From: an uncultured Maribacter sp.
GTDB taxonomy: Bacteria > Bacteroidota > Bacteroidia > Flavobacteriales > Flavobacteriaceae
Assembly (NCBI RefSeq): GCF_947495965.1
Contig: NZ_CANMBB010000002.1
Span: 682,001-746,000 of the forward strand
Length of the DNA: 64,000 nucleotides
Direction of reading: 5' to 3'
The position numbers were made by a program, and so were the translations under genes. Shown here piece after piece: positions 32,947-42,600 of this stretch (positions within the stretch are counted from its first letter, which is position 1; each line of letters starts with the position of its first letter). The notes beneath the pieces are model-generated. The model made no database searches. It had not been told where the DNA came from and saw only the letters and a program-made list of their open reading frames with translations.

Positions 32947-32955
32947 TATCTTTAC
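32947..32955 (+). promoter_or_regulatory. Possible -7 box of rmuC
   Basis: TATCTTTAC resembles TAnnTTTG with one mismatch, 21 bases before the rmuC start. Confidence 0.25.
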
Positions 32956-32975
32956 TTGCATATTATAGATTATAA

Positions 32976-34316
32976 ATGAACACATATCTTATTTACATTT
33001 TAATTGGCATTATATGCCTTGCTATTGGTTATTTTTTAGGGAATTATATACAATTGCTTAAAACAAAATCTAGCCAAAGTGCTTTAGAAGAAAGAGAAAA
33101 ACAGTTGCAAAATAATATCTCTTCTATAGAGGCTAATTTGGCTGATGAAATAGAACATAAAAGACATTTACAGCAAGAGAAAGAACAAATGAGTAATCAA
33201 ATTGTTCGTTATCAGTCTGATATAGAAAATTTACAAGAAAAAAACTCTGAACAAAAAGAGGAAGTGGAGAAGCTCCAAGAAAAGTTTACTAAAGAGTTTG
33301 AAAACCTAGCAAATAAAATTTTAGAAGAAAAAAGCCTAAAGTTTACAGAGCAAAATCAAAAAAACATAAAAAATATACTTTCTCCATTACAAGAAAAAAT
33401 TCAATTATTTGAAAAAAAGGTAGAGGATAGTCAAAAAGAAAACATTAGTATACATTCTGCCTTAAAAGAACAGCTTGTTAATCTACAAAGCCAAAATTTA
33501 AAAATTACGCAAGAAGCAGAAAACTTAACTAAAGCTCTTAAAGGCGATAGTAAAATGCAAGGTAATTGGGGAGAACTAGTTTTAGAACGTGTTTTAGAAA
33601 AATCTGGATTAGAAAAAGACCGTGAGTATAGTGTACAACAGAGTTTTACTAGAGAAGACGGCTCTAGAGTATTACCAGATGTTATTATAAATTTACCCGA
33701 TGGCAAAAAAATGGTGGTAGATTCTAAAGTATCTTTAACCGATTACGAGCGTTATATTAATGCGGAAGAAGAGGATAAAGAACGATTCTTAAAAGATCAT
33801 TTAAATTCGTTAAAAAGGCATGTAGACCAACTTTCGGCTAAAAAGTATGAAGACCTTTATGCTATGGAAAGCCCTGATTTTGTTCTCATGTTTGTACCTA
33901 TAGAACCAGCTTTTGCTATTGCTGTAAATGCAGACAATGCACTTTATAATAAAGCCTTTGAACAAAATATAGTTATTGTTACTCCCTCTACCCTATTAGC
34001 TACATTGCGTACTATAGATAGTATGTGGAACAATGAAAAACAACAACGTAATGCAATTGAGATTGCAAGGCAGGCTGGTGCTTTGTATGATAAATTTGAA
34101 GGTTTTACTAATGATTTATTAAAAGTTGGTAAAAAAATTGACGAAGCTAAAGGCGAATACAAAGGAGCCATGAACAAACTTGTAGAAGGCCGTGGAAATA
34201 TAATTACAAGTATTGAAAAGCTTAAAAAAATGGGTGCTAAAGCTAAAAAGTCTATTCCCGAGCCATTATTAAAACGTGCTCAAGAAGACGATTTTGAAGC
34301 GCCAAAACTAAAATAA
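32976..34316 (+). CDS. rmuC: DNA recombination protein RmuC
   Basis: A 446-residue protein with an N-terminal transmembrane helix (about 4-24), a long coiled coil (about 30-185) and the RmuC nuclease-like core. The core is recognised from KGDSKMQGNWGELVLERVLE, LPDVIINLPDGKKMVVDSKV and FVLMFVPIEPAF. RmuC limits inversions and rearrangements at short repeats; the core is related to restriction-endonuclease folds. The lysine-rich tail is usual. The gene heads a short run of three same-strand genes. Confidence 0.93.
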   Translation: MNTYLIYILIGIICLAIGYFLGNYIQLLKTKSSQSALEEREKQLQNNISSIEANLADEIEHKRHLQQEKEQMSNQIVRYQSDIENLQEKNSEQKEEVEKLQEKFTKEFENLANKILEEKSLKFTEQNQKNIKNILSPLQEKIQLFEKKVEDSQKENISIHSALKEQLVNLQSQNLKITQEAENLTKALKGDSKMQGNWGELVLERVLEKSGLEKDREYSVQQSFTREDGSRVLPDVIINLPDGKKMVVDSKVSLTDYERYINAEEEDKERFLKDHLNSLKRHVDQLSAKKYEDLYAMESPDFVLMFVPIEPAFAIAVNADNALYNKAFEQNIVIVTPSTLLATLRTIDSMWNNEKQQRNAIEIARQAGALYDKFEGFTNDLLKVGKKIDEAKGEYKGAMNKLVEGRGNIITSIEKLKKMGAKAKKSIPEPLLKRAQEDDFEAPKLK

Positions 34317-34341
34317 AATCATTTTAAAAAATACACTAAAA

Positions 34342-34707
34342 ATGAAAAAAATTATAAGCCTAATTGTTATAACTGTGGTAGCTGTATTAGCTGCCTACTA
34401 TGCTTTTATTTATTACGTTCCTTTTAGCGAGGGAGTACGCTCTGGAGAACTTATTAAAATTAGCCGTAAAGGAGTTATAGCTAAAACATGGGAAGGAGAA
34501 ATTAGCCAAGGAATATCTGGTGCACAAATATTTTCTTTTTCGGTTTTAGATAAAGACAAAGAAGTAATTTCAAAACTAAAGGAATACCAAGGAAAATATG
34601 TAAAGCTACAGTATGTGGAACGTTATGCTACTTTCTTTTGGTTAGGAGATACTAAATATTTTGTTACTGAAGTAGCATCAGAAAAATCTCCCCATTTTGG
34701 AAATTAA
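34342..34707 (+). CDS. Small membrane-anchored protein, function unknown
   Basis: A 121-residue protein with one N-terminal hydrophobic helix (about 4-26) and a small beta-rich domain outside. Visible conserved-looking segments are SGELIKISRKGVIAKTWEGEI and KYVKLQYVERYATFFWLGDTKYFVTEV. I do not recognise a characterised family. It lies between rmuC and the thioesterase gene, 25 and 36 bases from each, so it may be co-transcribed with them. Confidence 0.75.
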   Translation: MKKIISLIVITVVAVLAAYYAFIYYVPFSEGVRSGELIKISRKGVIAKTWEGEISQGISGAQIFSFSVLDKDKEVISKLKEYQGKYVKLQYVERYATFFWLGDTKYFVTEVASEKSPHFGN

Positions 34708-34743
34708 AATATAAAAAACTACCAACTTTAGTATAACAGCCAA

Positions 34744-35286
34744 ATGAAAAATTATAAAAACTCTAAAGAATCTAGAGTATCTATTACAGAATTAATGCTA
34801 CCTGCACACTCTAATTTTAGTGGAAAAGTACATGGAGGTCATATTTTAAATTTAATGGATCAAATTGCTTTTGCATGTGCCTCTAAACATTCCCAACATT
34901 ATTGTGTAACAGCATCTGTAAACAAAGTAGATTTTTTAAATCCCATTGAAGTTGGAGAGCTTGTTACTTTAAAAGCTTCCGTAAATTATACGGGAAGAAC
35001 CTCTATGGTAGTCGGTGTTCGTGTAGAGTCCGAAAATATTACTACAGGAGTAAAAAAGCATTGTAATTCTTCTTATTTTACAATGGTTGCCAAAGGACCT
35101 AATGGCGAAAATGCTCCAATTCCTGGTTTAGTGATTGATACGGAACAAGGTATACGTCGTTTTTCTAGAAGTATTAAACGTAAAGAACAATCTATAAAAA
35201 GAACTTCTAATTTTAAAGCTTCTAAATTTAAAATAGAAGAACATATAGAAGAACTAAATAATGAAAATGTAAAAATAGACTTATAG
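34744..35286 (+). CDS. Acyl-CoA thioesterase (hotdog fold)
   Basis: A 180-residue cytoplasmic thioesterase of the acyl-CoA hydrolase (YciA/BACH-like) group. The hotdog helix HSNFSGKVHGGHILNLMDQIAFACASKH carries the typical G-x-H-G-G motif. It is followed by the strand VDFLNPIEVGELVTLKASVNYTGRTSM. The last 50 residues are a charged helical extension. Chain-length preference cannot be read. It converges with pgl. Confidence 0.9.
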   Translation: MKNYKNSKESRVSITELMLPAHSNFSGKVHGGHILNLMDQIAFACASKHSQHYCVTASVNKVDFLNPIEVGELVTLKASVNYTGRTSMVVGVRVESENITTGVKKHCNSSYFTMVAKGPNGENAPIPGLVIDTEQGIRRFSRSIKRKEQSIKRTSNFKASKFKIEEHIEELNNENVKIDL

Positions 35287-35290
35287 TAGG

Positions 35291-36010
35291 TTACTTTTTC
35301 TTAATTTCTTGCGCTGCTGCTGTATCTAAAAACCAAATTAAATTATTAGATTTTGGAGCAACAAGACTTGCAGGGTATTGCTTATAATCTCCTTTTTTGT
35401 TTATAATTATATCTACCTTTTCTTTTTTACCTTCTCCTGTAACTAAAAAAGCAACGGTGTCTGCGTTATTAATAACAGCTCCTGTTAAAGAAATTCTTTT
35501 TTGACCAGAATCTGGGTGTATTGCTACCTCACAAATATTCTTTGAATCCCATAAATTAATTTCATGAGGAAAAATAGATGCTGTATGGCCATCATCTCCC
35601 ATACCAAGAATAACTAAATCAAATTTTGGTAAGTTATTTTCTTGCGGCAATTCTTTTACTAAAACTTCGCTATATCTAATTGCCTCTTTAGAAGGAGCTT
35701 CCTCCCCTTTTATTCTATGTATATTCTCTTGTGGTATGTTTATTTTGGAAATAAGGTAATCTACCGTCATTTTATAATTACTCTCAGAATCTGTAGGGGC
35801 AACACAACGCTCATCTCCCCAATATAGATGTACTCCGCTCCAATCTATTTTATCCAAAAAATTAGAAGCTAGCTCTTCAAAAACAATTTTTGGAGTACTC
35901 CCTCCTGATAAAGCTATATGTACGCTCTTATTTTGTTTTATTAAATTAGAAAGGTATTCTGAGAAGTGTATTGCTACTTCTTGCTTTGTATTATAAATAT
36001 TTATTTTCAT
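35291..36010 (-). CDS. pgl: 6-phosphogluconolactonase
   Basis: A 239-residue enzyme (DevB/SOL type) that hydrolyses 6-phosphogluconolactone, the second step of the oxidative pentose phosphate pathway. Motifs: VHIALSGGSTPKIVFEEL, HLYWGDERCVAPTDSESNYKM, DLVILGMGDDGHTASIFPH and the C-terminal NNLIWFLDTAAA. It lies 40 bases downstream of zwf on the same strand and is divergent from gnd, so the whole oxidative branch is clustered. Confidence 0.95.
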   Translation of the reverse strand: MKINIYNTKQEVAIHFSEYLSNLIKQNKSVHIALSGGSTPKIVFEELASNFLDKIDWSGVHLYWGDERCVAPTDSESNYKMTVDYLISKINIPQENIHRIKGEEAPSKEAIRYSEVLVKELPQENNLPKFDLVILGMGDDGHTASIFPHEINLWDSKNICEVAIHPDSGQKRISLTGAVINNADTVAFLVTGEGKKEKVDIIINKKGDYKQYPASLVAPKSNNLIWFLDTAAAQEIKKK

Positions 36011-36050
36011 TCTTAAGCTTGTTCAATAATTTTAAAAGGAATTTCTATAA

Positions 36051-37583
36051 TTAACAAATAACGCAATAACCAGGGTCATCCGCTAAATTTTCACTTGGGT
36101 TACGCCATGTTCCTATACCCTCTATAAGTTCATCTGCATTTTTTGGCCCCCATGCACCTGCAGAATACCCATGCACTCGAACATCTTTACCATTTTTCCA
36201 ATAGTCTAAAATAGGGTCTACAAAAGCCCAAGCTGCCTCTACCTCATCTGCTCTGGCATATAAAGTAGCATCTCCTTGCATGGCATCTAACAGTAATCTT
36301 TCATAAGCTTCCATAACATGCGTTTCTTGCAAACTAGAATAATAAAAATCTAAATTAGCCCGCTCTACTTTAAATCCTTGCCCTGGAACTTTTACACCAA
36401 ATTTTATTAAAATACCTTCGTCTGGTTGTATTCTTATTATAAGCTTATTTGCTTTATTAAGCATTCCTGAATCTTGAAAAATTTGATGGTGGGGCGATTT
36501 AAAATGAATAACTACTTCGGTAACCTTAGTAGGCATACGTTTAGCAGTACGAACATAAAAAGGAACATCTTTCCACCTCCAATTATCTACAAAAAACTTA
36601 ATTGCAGCATACGTTTCCGTTTTAGATTCTGGGTTAACATCTTTTTCTTCTCTATATCCTTTTACAACTTCACCGTTAATTTTAGAACTTACATACTGGG
36701 CTCTAATGGTATTTTCATTAAGCGTTTTCTCGTCTTTCATTATTCTTAAGGATCGTAACGCTTTTACTTTTTCATTTCTAATTTCTTGCGCATTAGCCGC
36801 TATTGGTGGCTCCATTACAATTAAAGAAACTATTTGCAATAAATGGTTTTGAAACATATCTCTTAATGCTCCAGAATTATCATAATATCCTCCACGTAAT
36901 TCTACACCATTACTTTCGGCATTCGTAATTTCAACATGATGTATATAGTTCCTATTCCAAAGTGGCTCAAAAATACTGTTCGCAAAACGTGTAACTAAAA
37001 GATTTTGTACTGTTTCTTTTCCTAAATAGTGATCTATCCTATAAATCTGAGACTCTTTAAAATATTTTTGAATTCCTTTATTTAAGTTTTTAGCAGTTTT
37101 TAAATCGTAGCCAAATGGTTTTTCTACAATTAAACGTTTAAAACCTTTTGTTTCATCATTAAGTCCTTGTTCTGTTAGGTTCTTTGATATTGCTTCAAAC
37201 AAACTAGGTGGTGTAGATAAGTAAAAAATATAATTATTACCTATGCTAAATTTTGTATTTAAATCTTCTATACGCTCTGCTAAGTTGCTATAACTAGTAT
37301 CATAATTTTCTCCTAAATCTTCGTAAAACAAATTCTTAGAAAAATTTTCTATTAACCCAAAATCTTTAACTGTGGCTTTGTTTTTAAGATACTCACTCTC
37401 TAAAACAACTTTTTCCCGAAACGCTTTATCTGATAAATTACTTCTACTAACTCCCAAAACAACAAAATTATCTGGAACATGACCGTCTCTAAAAAGATTA
37501 AAAAGTGCTGGCACTAATTTTCTTGCTGTTAAATCTCCTGAGGCTCCAAAAATAATGAGCATCTGGTTTTCTGTCTTGTTCAT
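36051..37583 (-). CDS. zwf: Glucose-6-phosphate 1-dehydrogenase
   Basis: A 510-residue enzyme that oxidises glucose-6-phosphate to the lactone and reduces NADP. The N-terminal dinucleotide site is IIFGASGDLTARKLVPALFNL and the active-site motif is YRIDHYLGKETVQNLL. The C-terminal half has the expected beta-sheet dimer region. Length is standard. First gene of the zwf-pgl pair and divergent from gnd across a 302-base gap. Confidence 0.97.
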   Translation of the reverse strand: MNKTENQMLIIFGASGDLTARKLVPALFNLFRDGHVPDNFVVLGVSRSNLSDKAFREKVVLESEYLKNKATVKDFGLIENFSKNLFYEDLGENYDTSYSNLAERIEDLNTKFSIGNNYIFYLSTPPSLFEAISKNLTEQGLNDETKGFKRLIVEKPFGYDLKTAKNLNKGIQKYFKESQIYRIDHYLGKETVQNLLVTRFANSIFEPLWNRNYIHHVEITNAESNGVELRGGYYDNSGALRDMFQNHLLQIVSLIVMEPPIAANAQEIRNEKVKALRSLRIMKDEKTLNENTIRAQYVSSKINGEVVKGYREEKDVNPESKTETYAAIKFFVDNWRWKDVPFYVRTAKRMPTKVTEVVIHFKSPHHQIFQDSGMLNKANKLIIRIQPDEGILIKFGVKVPGQGFKVERANLDFYYSSLQETHVMEAYERLLLDAMQGDATLYARADEVEAAWAFVDPILDYWKNGKDVRVHGYSAGAWGPKNADELIEGIGTWRNPSENLADDPGYCVIC

Positions 37584-37885
37584 ATAATTTGTTCTAATTA
37601 TTCCTTTTCAAAAATCCTAAATATATATCTCTAATTATAATTAGGGTTCGCTCTTATATTTCGTTGCGAAAATTAATCATAATTCTGCAATTTAAAATAC
37701 GTAATGTTAAAATAGATTCTATTATTACCTATTTAAAACAACATTATTTTATTAGTTTCAAAAATGTAAATAATATTAAAACTAATTTTTTTCTATTACT
37801 TTTGATTCTACTATTTATTTAGACGATAAATAATAACACAACAAACAAAATATTGTATTTAAGGGCATAGATTAAAATAAAACAA
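37584..37885. other. Divergent promoter region between zwf and gnd
   Basis: 302 bases without an ORF. It contains CTAATTATAATTAG (37631-37644), a 14-bp palindrome just upstream of zwf, and the small dyad TTCG-TTG-CGAA near 37660. A gnd -7 box lies at 37797-37804. For zwf only a weak TAATTTTCGC-like element on the minus strand is visible. No RNA gene or conserved leader was recognised. Confidence 0.5.
37797..37804 (+). promoter_or_regulatory. -7 promoter element of gnd
   Basis: TACTTTTG matches TAnnTTTG and lies about 80 bases before the gnd start. No clear -33 TTG at the expected spacing. Confidence 0.45.
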
Positions 37886-39289
37886 ATGGGAAAAGCATAC
37901 GATTTTGGATTAGTAGGATTAGGGGTTATGGGTCGTAACTTTATATTAAATGTTGCAGACAATGGTTTTTCTGCTTTTGGACACGATTTAGATACCGAAA
38001 AAGTAACTGCTTTACAAAAAGAAGGTGGCGATACTAGTAAAGTTAACGCTTCTACAGATGCCGCAACTTTTGTAAATGCTCTTTGCTCTCCAAGAAAAAT
38101 AATGCTATTAGTACCTGCTGGTAAAATTGTAGATAGTGTTATTGAAGGCCTATTACCGCTTTTAGATAAAGGGGACATAATTATAGATGGTGGAAACTCT
38201 TTTTTTACAGATACAGACCGTAGAGATGCTTATTTAGCAGAAAAAGGAATTCACTTTTTTGGCTCTGGAGTTTCTGGAGGTGCTAAAGGTGCTCGTTTAG
38301 GACCTAGTATTATGCCTGGTGGTAATAAAGAAGCATACCAACACGTAAAACCTATTTTTGAAGCGGTTTCTGCAAAATATAAAGGAGAACCTTGTGTTGC
38401 CTATTTAGGGCCAAAATCTGCTGGAAATTATGTGAAAATGGTACATAATGGTATAGAATACGGCTTAATGCAACTAACTTCCGAAATATATGATATCCTA
38501 AAAAAGGGTGGAAATTACACCAATACAGAATTACACCAAACCTATTCTAAATGGAATGCTGGAAGACTTCAATCTTTCTTAGTAGAAATTACTTCCGAAA
38601 TTTTAAATAAAAAAGATGATTTAGGAGATGGTGATTTGGTGGATAAAATATTAGATAAAGCCAAGCAAAAAGGCACTGGAAAATGGACTAGTCAAAATGC
38701 GATGGATTTAGGTATACCGGTACCCTCTATAGACGTTGCAGTAAGTATGCGAGAAATCTCTGCCTTAAAAGAAGAACGTGTTAAGGCCGATGCTTTATAT
38801 GATAAGCCTACGGTTACTCTAATGGACAAAGAAAAACTAGAAAAAATTACTGAAGAGGCTTTATACTTTTCTTTTATTATAACATATGCACAAGGCTTAC
38901 ACCAATTAGCCGATGCTTCTAAAGAGTATGGTTATGAATTAGACATAGCTATTATAGCCAAAATATGGCGTGCAGGATGTATTATCAGAGCTGGTTTATT
39001 AGCCGACATTACAGAAGCTTTTAATATAGATAAAGGGCTACCTAACTTACTACTTTCTCCTTCTTTTATAGAAAAAGTACAAAGTACAGTAGGTTCTGCT
39101 AGAGAGTTAGTTTCTTATGCTGCTGTAAATGGTATTCCTTTACCGGGGCTATCTAATTCTTTAACTTATTTTGATGCGTATACATCTAACCGTTTGCCTT
39201 TAAATTTAATACAAGCGCAAAGAGACCATTTTGGTTCTCATACCTATGAACGAACTGATAAAGAAGGTATTTTTCATACAGAGTGGTAA
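37886..39289 (+). CDS. gnd: 6-phosphogluconate dehydrogenase (decarboxylating)
   Basis: A 467-residue enzyme that converts 6-phosphogluconate to ribulose-5-phosphate, CO2 and NADPH. Motifs: GLGVMGRNFILNVADNGF (dinucleotide site), GSGVSGGAKGARLGPSIMPGG (substrate loop), VKMVHNGIEYGLMQL with the catalytic lysine, and WRAGCIIRAGLL. Length and C-terminus (GIFHTEW) match the NADP-dependent group. Divergent from zwf-pgl; followed after 21 bases by a small GIY-YIG-like gene. Confidence 0.97.
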   Translation: MGKAYDFGLVGLGVMGRNFILNVADNGFSAFGHDLDTEKVTALQKEGGDTSKVNASTDAATFVNALCSPRKIMLLVPAGKIVDSVIEGLLPLLDKGDIIIDGGNSFFTDTDRRDAYLAEKGIHFFGSGVSGGAKGARLGPSIMPGGNKEAYQHVKPIFEAVSAKYKGEPCVAYLGPKSAGNYVKMVHNGIEYGLMQLTSEIYDILKKGGNYTNTELHQTYSKWNAGRLQSFLVEITSEILNKKDDLGDGDLVDKILDKAKQKGTGKWTSQNAMDLGIPVPSIDVAVSMREISALKEERVKADALYDKPTVTLMDKEKLEKITEEALYFSFIITYAQGLHQLADASKEYGYELDIAIIAKIWRAGCIIRAGLLADITEAFNIDKGLPNLLLSPSFIEKVQSTVGSARELVSYAAVNGIPLPGLSNSLTYFDAYTSNRLPLNLIQAQRDHFGSHTYERTDKEGIFHTEW

Positions 39290-39310
39290 TTAAAGGTATT
39301 TTTATACATA

Positions 39311-39661
39311 ATGCCAAAAACAACATATCATATTTATGTAATTGAACTTTCTAAAAAAGTGTTTACAGAAAATAGAAAATTTAGAGAAGCTAATCCGCAA
39401 TTTAATGGCGTTTTAGAGTGCTTATATGTTGGCATGACAAGTAAGACTCCTAAAGAGCGTTTTGAACAACATAAAACTGGTTACAGAAATAAAAAAGGAT
39501 ATAAAATATCGGCTACTATTGTAGAAAAATATGGCATGTATTTAAGAGGTAGTTTATACCAGCATATAACCCCTCTAAAAACTAGAGAAGCGGCACTAAA
39601 AATGGAAGAAACTTTAGCACTAGAATTACGCAGAAAACGTTATGTCGTGTGGTATAACTAA
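39311..39661 (+). CDS. Small GIY-YIG-like domain protein
   Basis: A 116-residue protein. TYHIYVIEL followed by CLYVGMTSKTPKERFEQHKTG has the layout of a GIY-YIG nuclease domain: first strand, then Y-V-G in place of Y-I-G, then an arginine on the helix. A late glutamate occurs in ALKMEETLALELRR. The GIY triplet itself is replaced by IYV. It may be an active small nuclease or a degenerate domain. It lies behind gnd, perhaps on the same transcript, with no evident metabolic link. Confidence 0.6.
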   Translation: MPKTTYHIYVIELSKKVFTENRKFREANPQFNGVLECLYVGMTSKTPKERFEQHKTGYRNKKGYKISATIVEKYGMYLRGSLYQHITPLKTREAALKMEETLALELRRKRYVVWYN

Positions 39662-39682
39662 AACTGGTTTTCTTAAATACTT

Positions 39683-42600
39683 TTAAACATTTTCTTTTGC
39701 TTCTTTATTTAAACTTCTAACATATTGCCTTGGCACAACTCCAAACTGTTTCTTAAAACATTTAGAAAAATAAGACGCTGTATTAAATCCAGTCATATAC
39801 ATAATTTCTTTTACAGAAAGTCCGCTTGTATCTAATAATTGTATTGCTCTTTTTAAACGTATATTCCTAATAAACTCACTAGAAGATAAACCCGTAATTT
39901 CTTTAAATTTAAGATACAGATTACTTCTACTCATACCCATTTCTTTGACCAACATTTCTACGCTAAAATCGGTATTCATCATATGTTTTTCTACAACTTC
40001 AACAGCTTGTTTTAAGAATTTTTCATCTACAGATGTTACGGTTACTTCTGTTGGTTTAAAATTTATAGTTTTATTAAACTTATTTCGTAAACCTTCTCTA
40101 GAGCTAAGAATATTTGCTAATTTTAATTTAAGCAACTGCATAGAAAATGGTTTAGAAATATAATCATCGGCTCCAATAGTTAGTCCTTTTAATTGGCTAT
40201 CTTCAGAAGATTTTGCTGTAAGCATTAAAACCGGAATATGACTTGTAGTTTTATTAGATTTTAAAGATTCGCACATTTGTATACCATCCATTTTAGGCAT
40301 AACCACATCTGTTAATATAATATTTGGCACATGTTTTTTTGCAAGTTGCAACCCTTTTTCTCCATTTTCTGCTTCATGAATTACATATAAATCTCCTAAT
40401 GCTTGTTTAATAAATGTTCTTATGTCTTTATTATCATCTACCACAAGAAGAATAGGAAATTTAGACCTAGATTTAGATAAGGGACTATCTTCTATTTCAT
40501 CATTAATACCAATTGCAAATAATTCTGTTTCAGAAGATCTGGCTAAAAAATCACTATCTACTTCTTCTTTGCAACTTATTTCTGGAATATTCTCATAGGC
40601 ATCTCTTTGCAACGGTAAATACACTATAAAATTAGTTCCTTTGGTTTCTCTCGTATCAATATCTATAGTACCTCTATGTAGTTCTATTAAACTTTTTGTA
40701 AAAGACAACCCAATACCCACTCCTTCAGAATTCTTATGTTTTTCCCCTTTTTCAGTATAAAAACGTTCAAAAATTGTATTCTTTTTACTGTTTTCAATTC
40801 CTTCCCCAGAATCTTTTACTTCTATCCTTAAATGTGGAATTTCTTCCTTTTTGGTTAAAGCGTAATTATAAGACATTTTTTGTACTGTAGCTATTTTTAC
40901 TTCAATATCCCCTTCATTAGGTGTAAATTTAAAAGCATTAGATAATAAGTTGTACATTATTTTCTCTAAAGCTTCATGATCAAACCAAGATTTTAATTCT
41001 TTGTCTTTAGATATTATAGAAAAGTTTATATTCTTTTTTCTTGCTAAAAATTGAAAAGGTTCTCCAATTTCTTGTACAAAGGACAATACATTGCTATGAC
41101 GCATAACAAGCCTCATTTTTCCTTGATTTATTTTTCTAAAATCTAATAATTGATTTACCAACCTTAATAAGTAAGAGGTATTCTTTGACATTAAATCATA
41201 CTGCTCATCTAAAGTTTTTTCACTTAACTTTTTCCCATTTTCTTTTAAATATTCTAAAGGCCCTTTTATTAAAGTTAGTGGCGTTCTAAATTCATGAGAA
41301 ACATTGGTAAAAAACTCTAGTTTAATACGTTGCAGTTCTTCTGATTTTTCTTTTTCTATTACATCTAATTCTAATTGATGTTTTTTAGTTGTACTAATAA
41401 TAGTATACCTCCATAAAGACATTAAAAAACCTATTAATAATACCCCATAAATAATATAAGCTATAGTAGTTCTATAAAAAGGAGGTGCAATTTCAATATA
41501 AATATTTGCAGGTGTAGAGTCCCAAACCGCATCATTATTAGAAGATTTAACCATAAATGTATACTTTCCTGGTTCTAAGTTTGTATATGTTGCAAATCTT
41601 TTTTCTGCAGTTGTATTAACCCACTCTTTATCAAATCCTTCTAATTTATAGGCAAATTTATTTTTTAATGGTGCTGCGTAGTGTAAAGCAGCAAATTCAA
41701 AAGAAAAACTGTTTTCACTATAGTTTAAATTTAAAGAATCTGTAGTATTAATAGATTTTTCTAGTATTACATGATTATTTATTTTAACCCCTTGTTTTAT
41801 GGATTTATTAGAAATTAAAAAATCTGTAATCATGGTCTGAGCTTCAAATGAGTTTTCTTTAATTTCATTTGGATAAAAAGCACTAAAACCATTAATACCT
41901 CCAAATAACATTTCTCCATCACTTCTTTTTAAACAAGCTAATTCTTGAAATTCATTACTTTGCAAACCATCATTAATATCATAATTTTTAAAGGTAATAT
42001 CTGCTGGATTAAAATTAGAAAGCCCTTGGTTGGTAGAGAGCCAAAGACTACCATCTTCCGCCTCTAATATTCCTTTTATTACGTTGTTTGGTAGCCCATC
42101 TTTTTCTGTATAGGATATAAATTTTGCTTTACCCCCATCTTTTGCTGGTATATATTTGTTTAACCCACCTCCAAATGTACCTATCCAAAACTCTCCTTTT
42201 TTACTCTCATATAAACTTAATATATAATTAAGACTTAAAGAGTTAGGATTACCTTCTTCATTTCTAAATATATCAAAATGGGGTTTATTTTTTTTAAGTT
42301 CTTCTTTCTTTAAACGAGATAAGCCATCTCCTGTGGCAAACCAAACATCACCTTTAGAATCTTGATAAACATTACGAACAATTTGGTTAGATAAACCTTC
42401 ATCTACACTAAAATAATCTATTAAAAATTCTTTTTTATTAAAATCAGGCTTCCATCTTATTATTCCTTTACTATAAGTACCTATCCAAATATTTTTAAGA
42501 TTATCCTGCATTACAGAAAACACACTTCCTCTTGTATTTGAAAAAGGAACCATACTGTTCGCTGTATTTTTTTTATTCTTAGAGAGTTCTATTTTATGAA

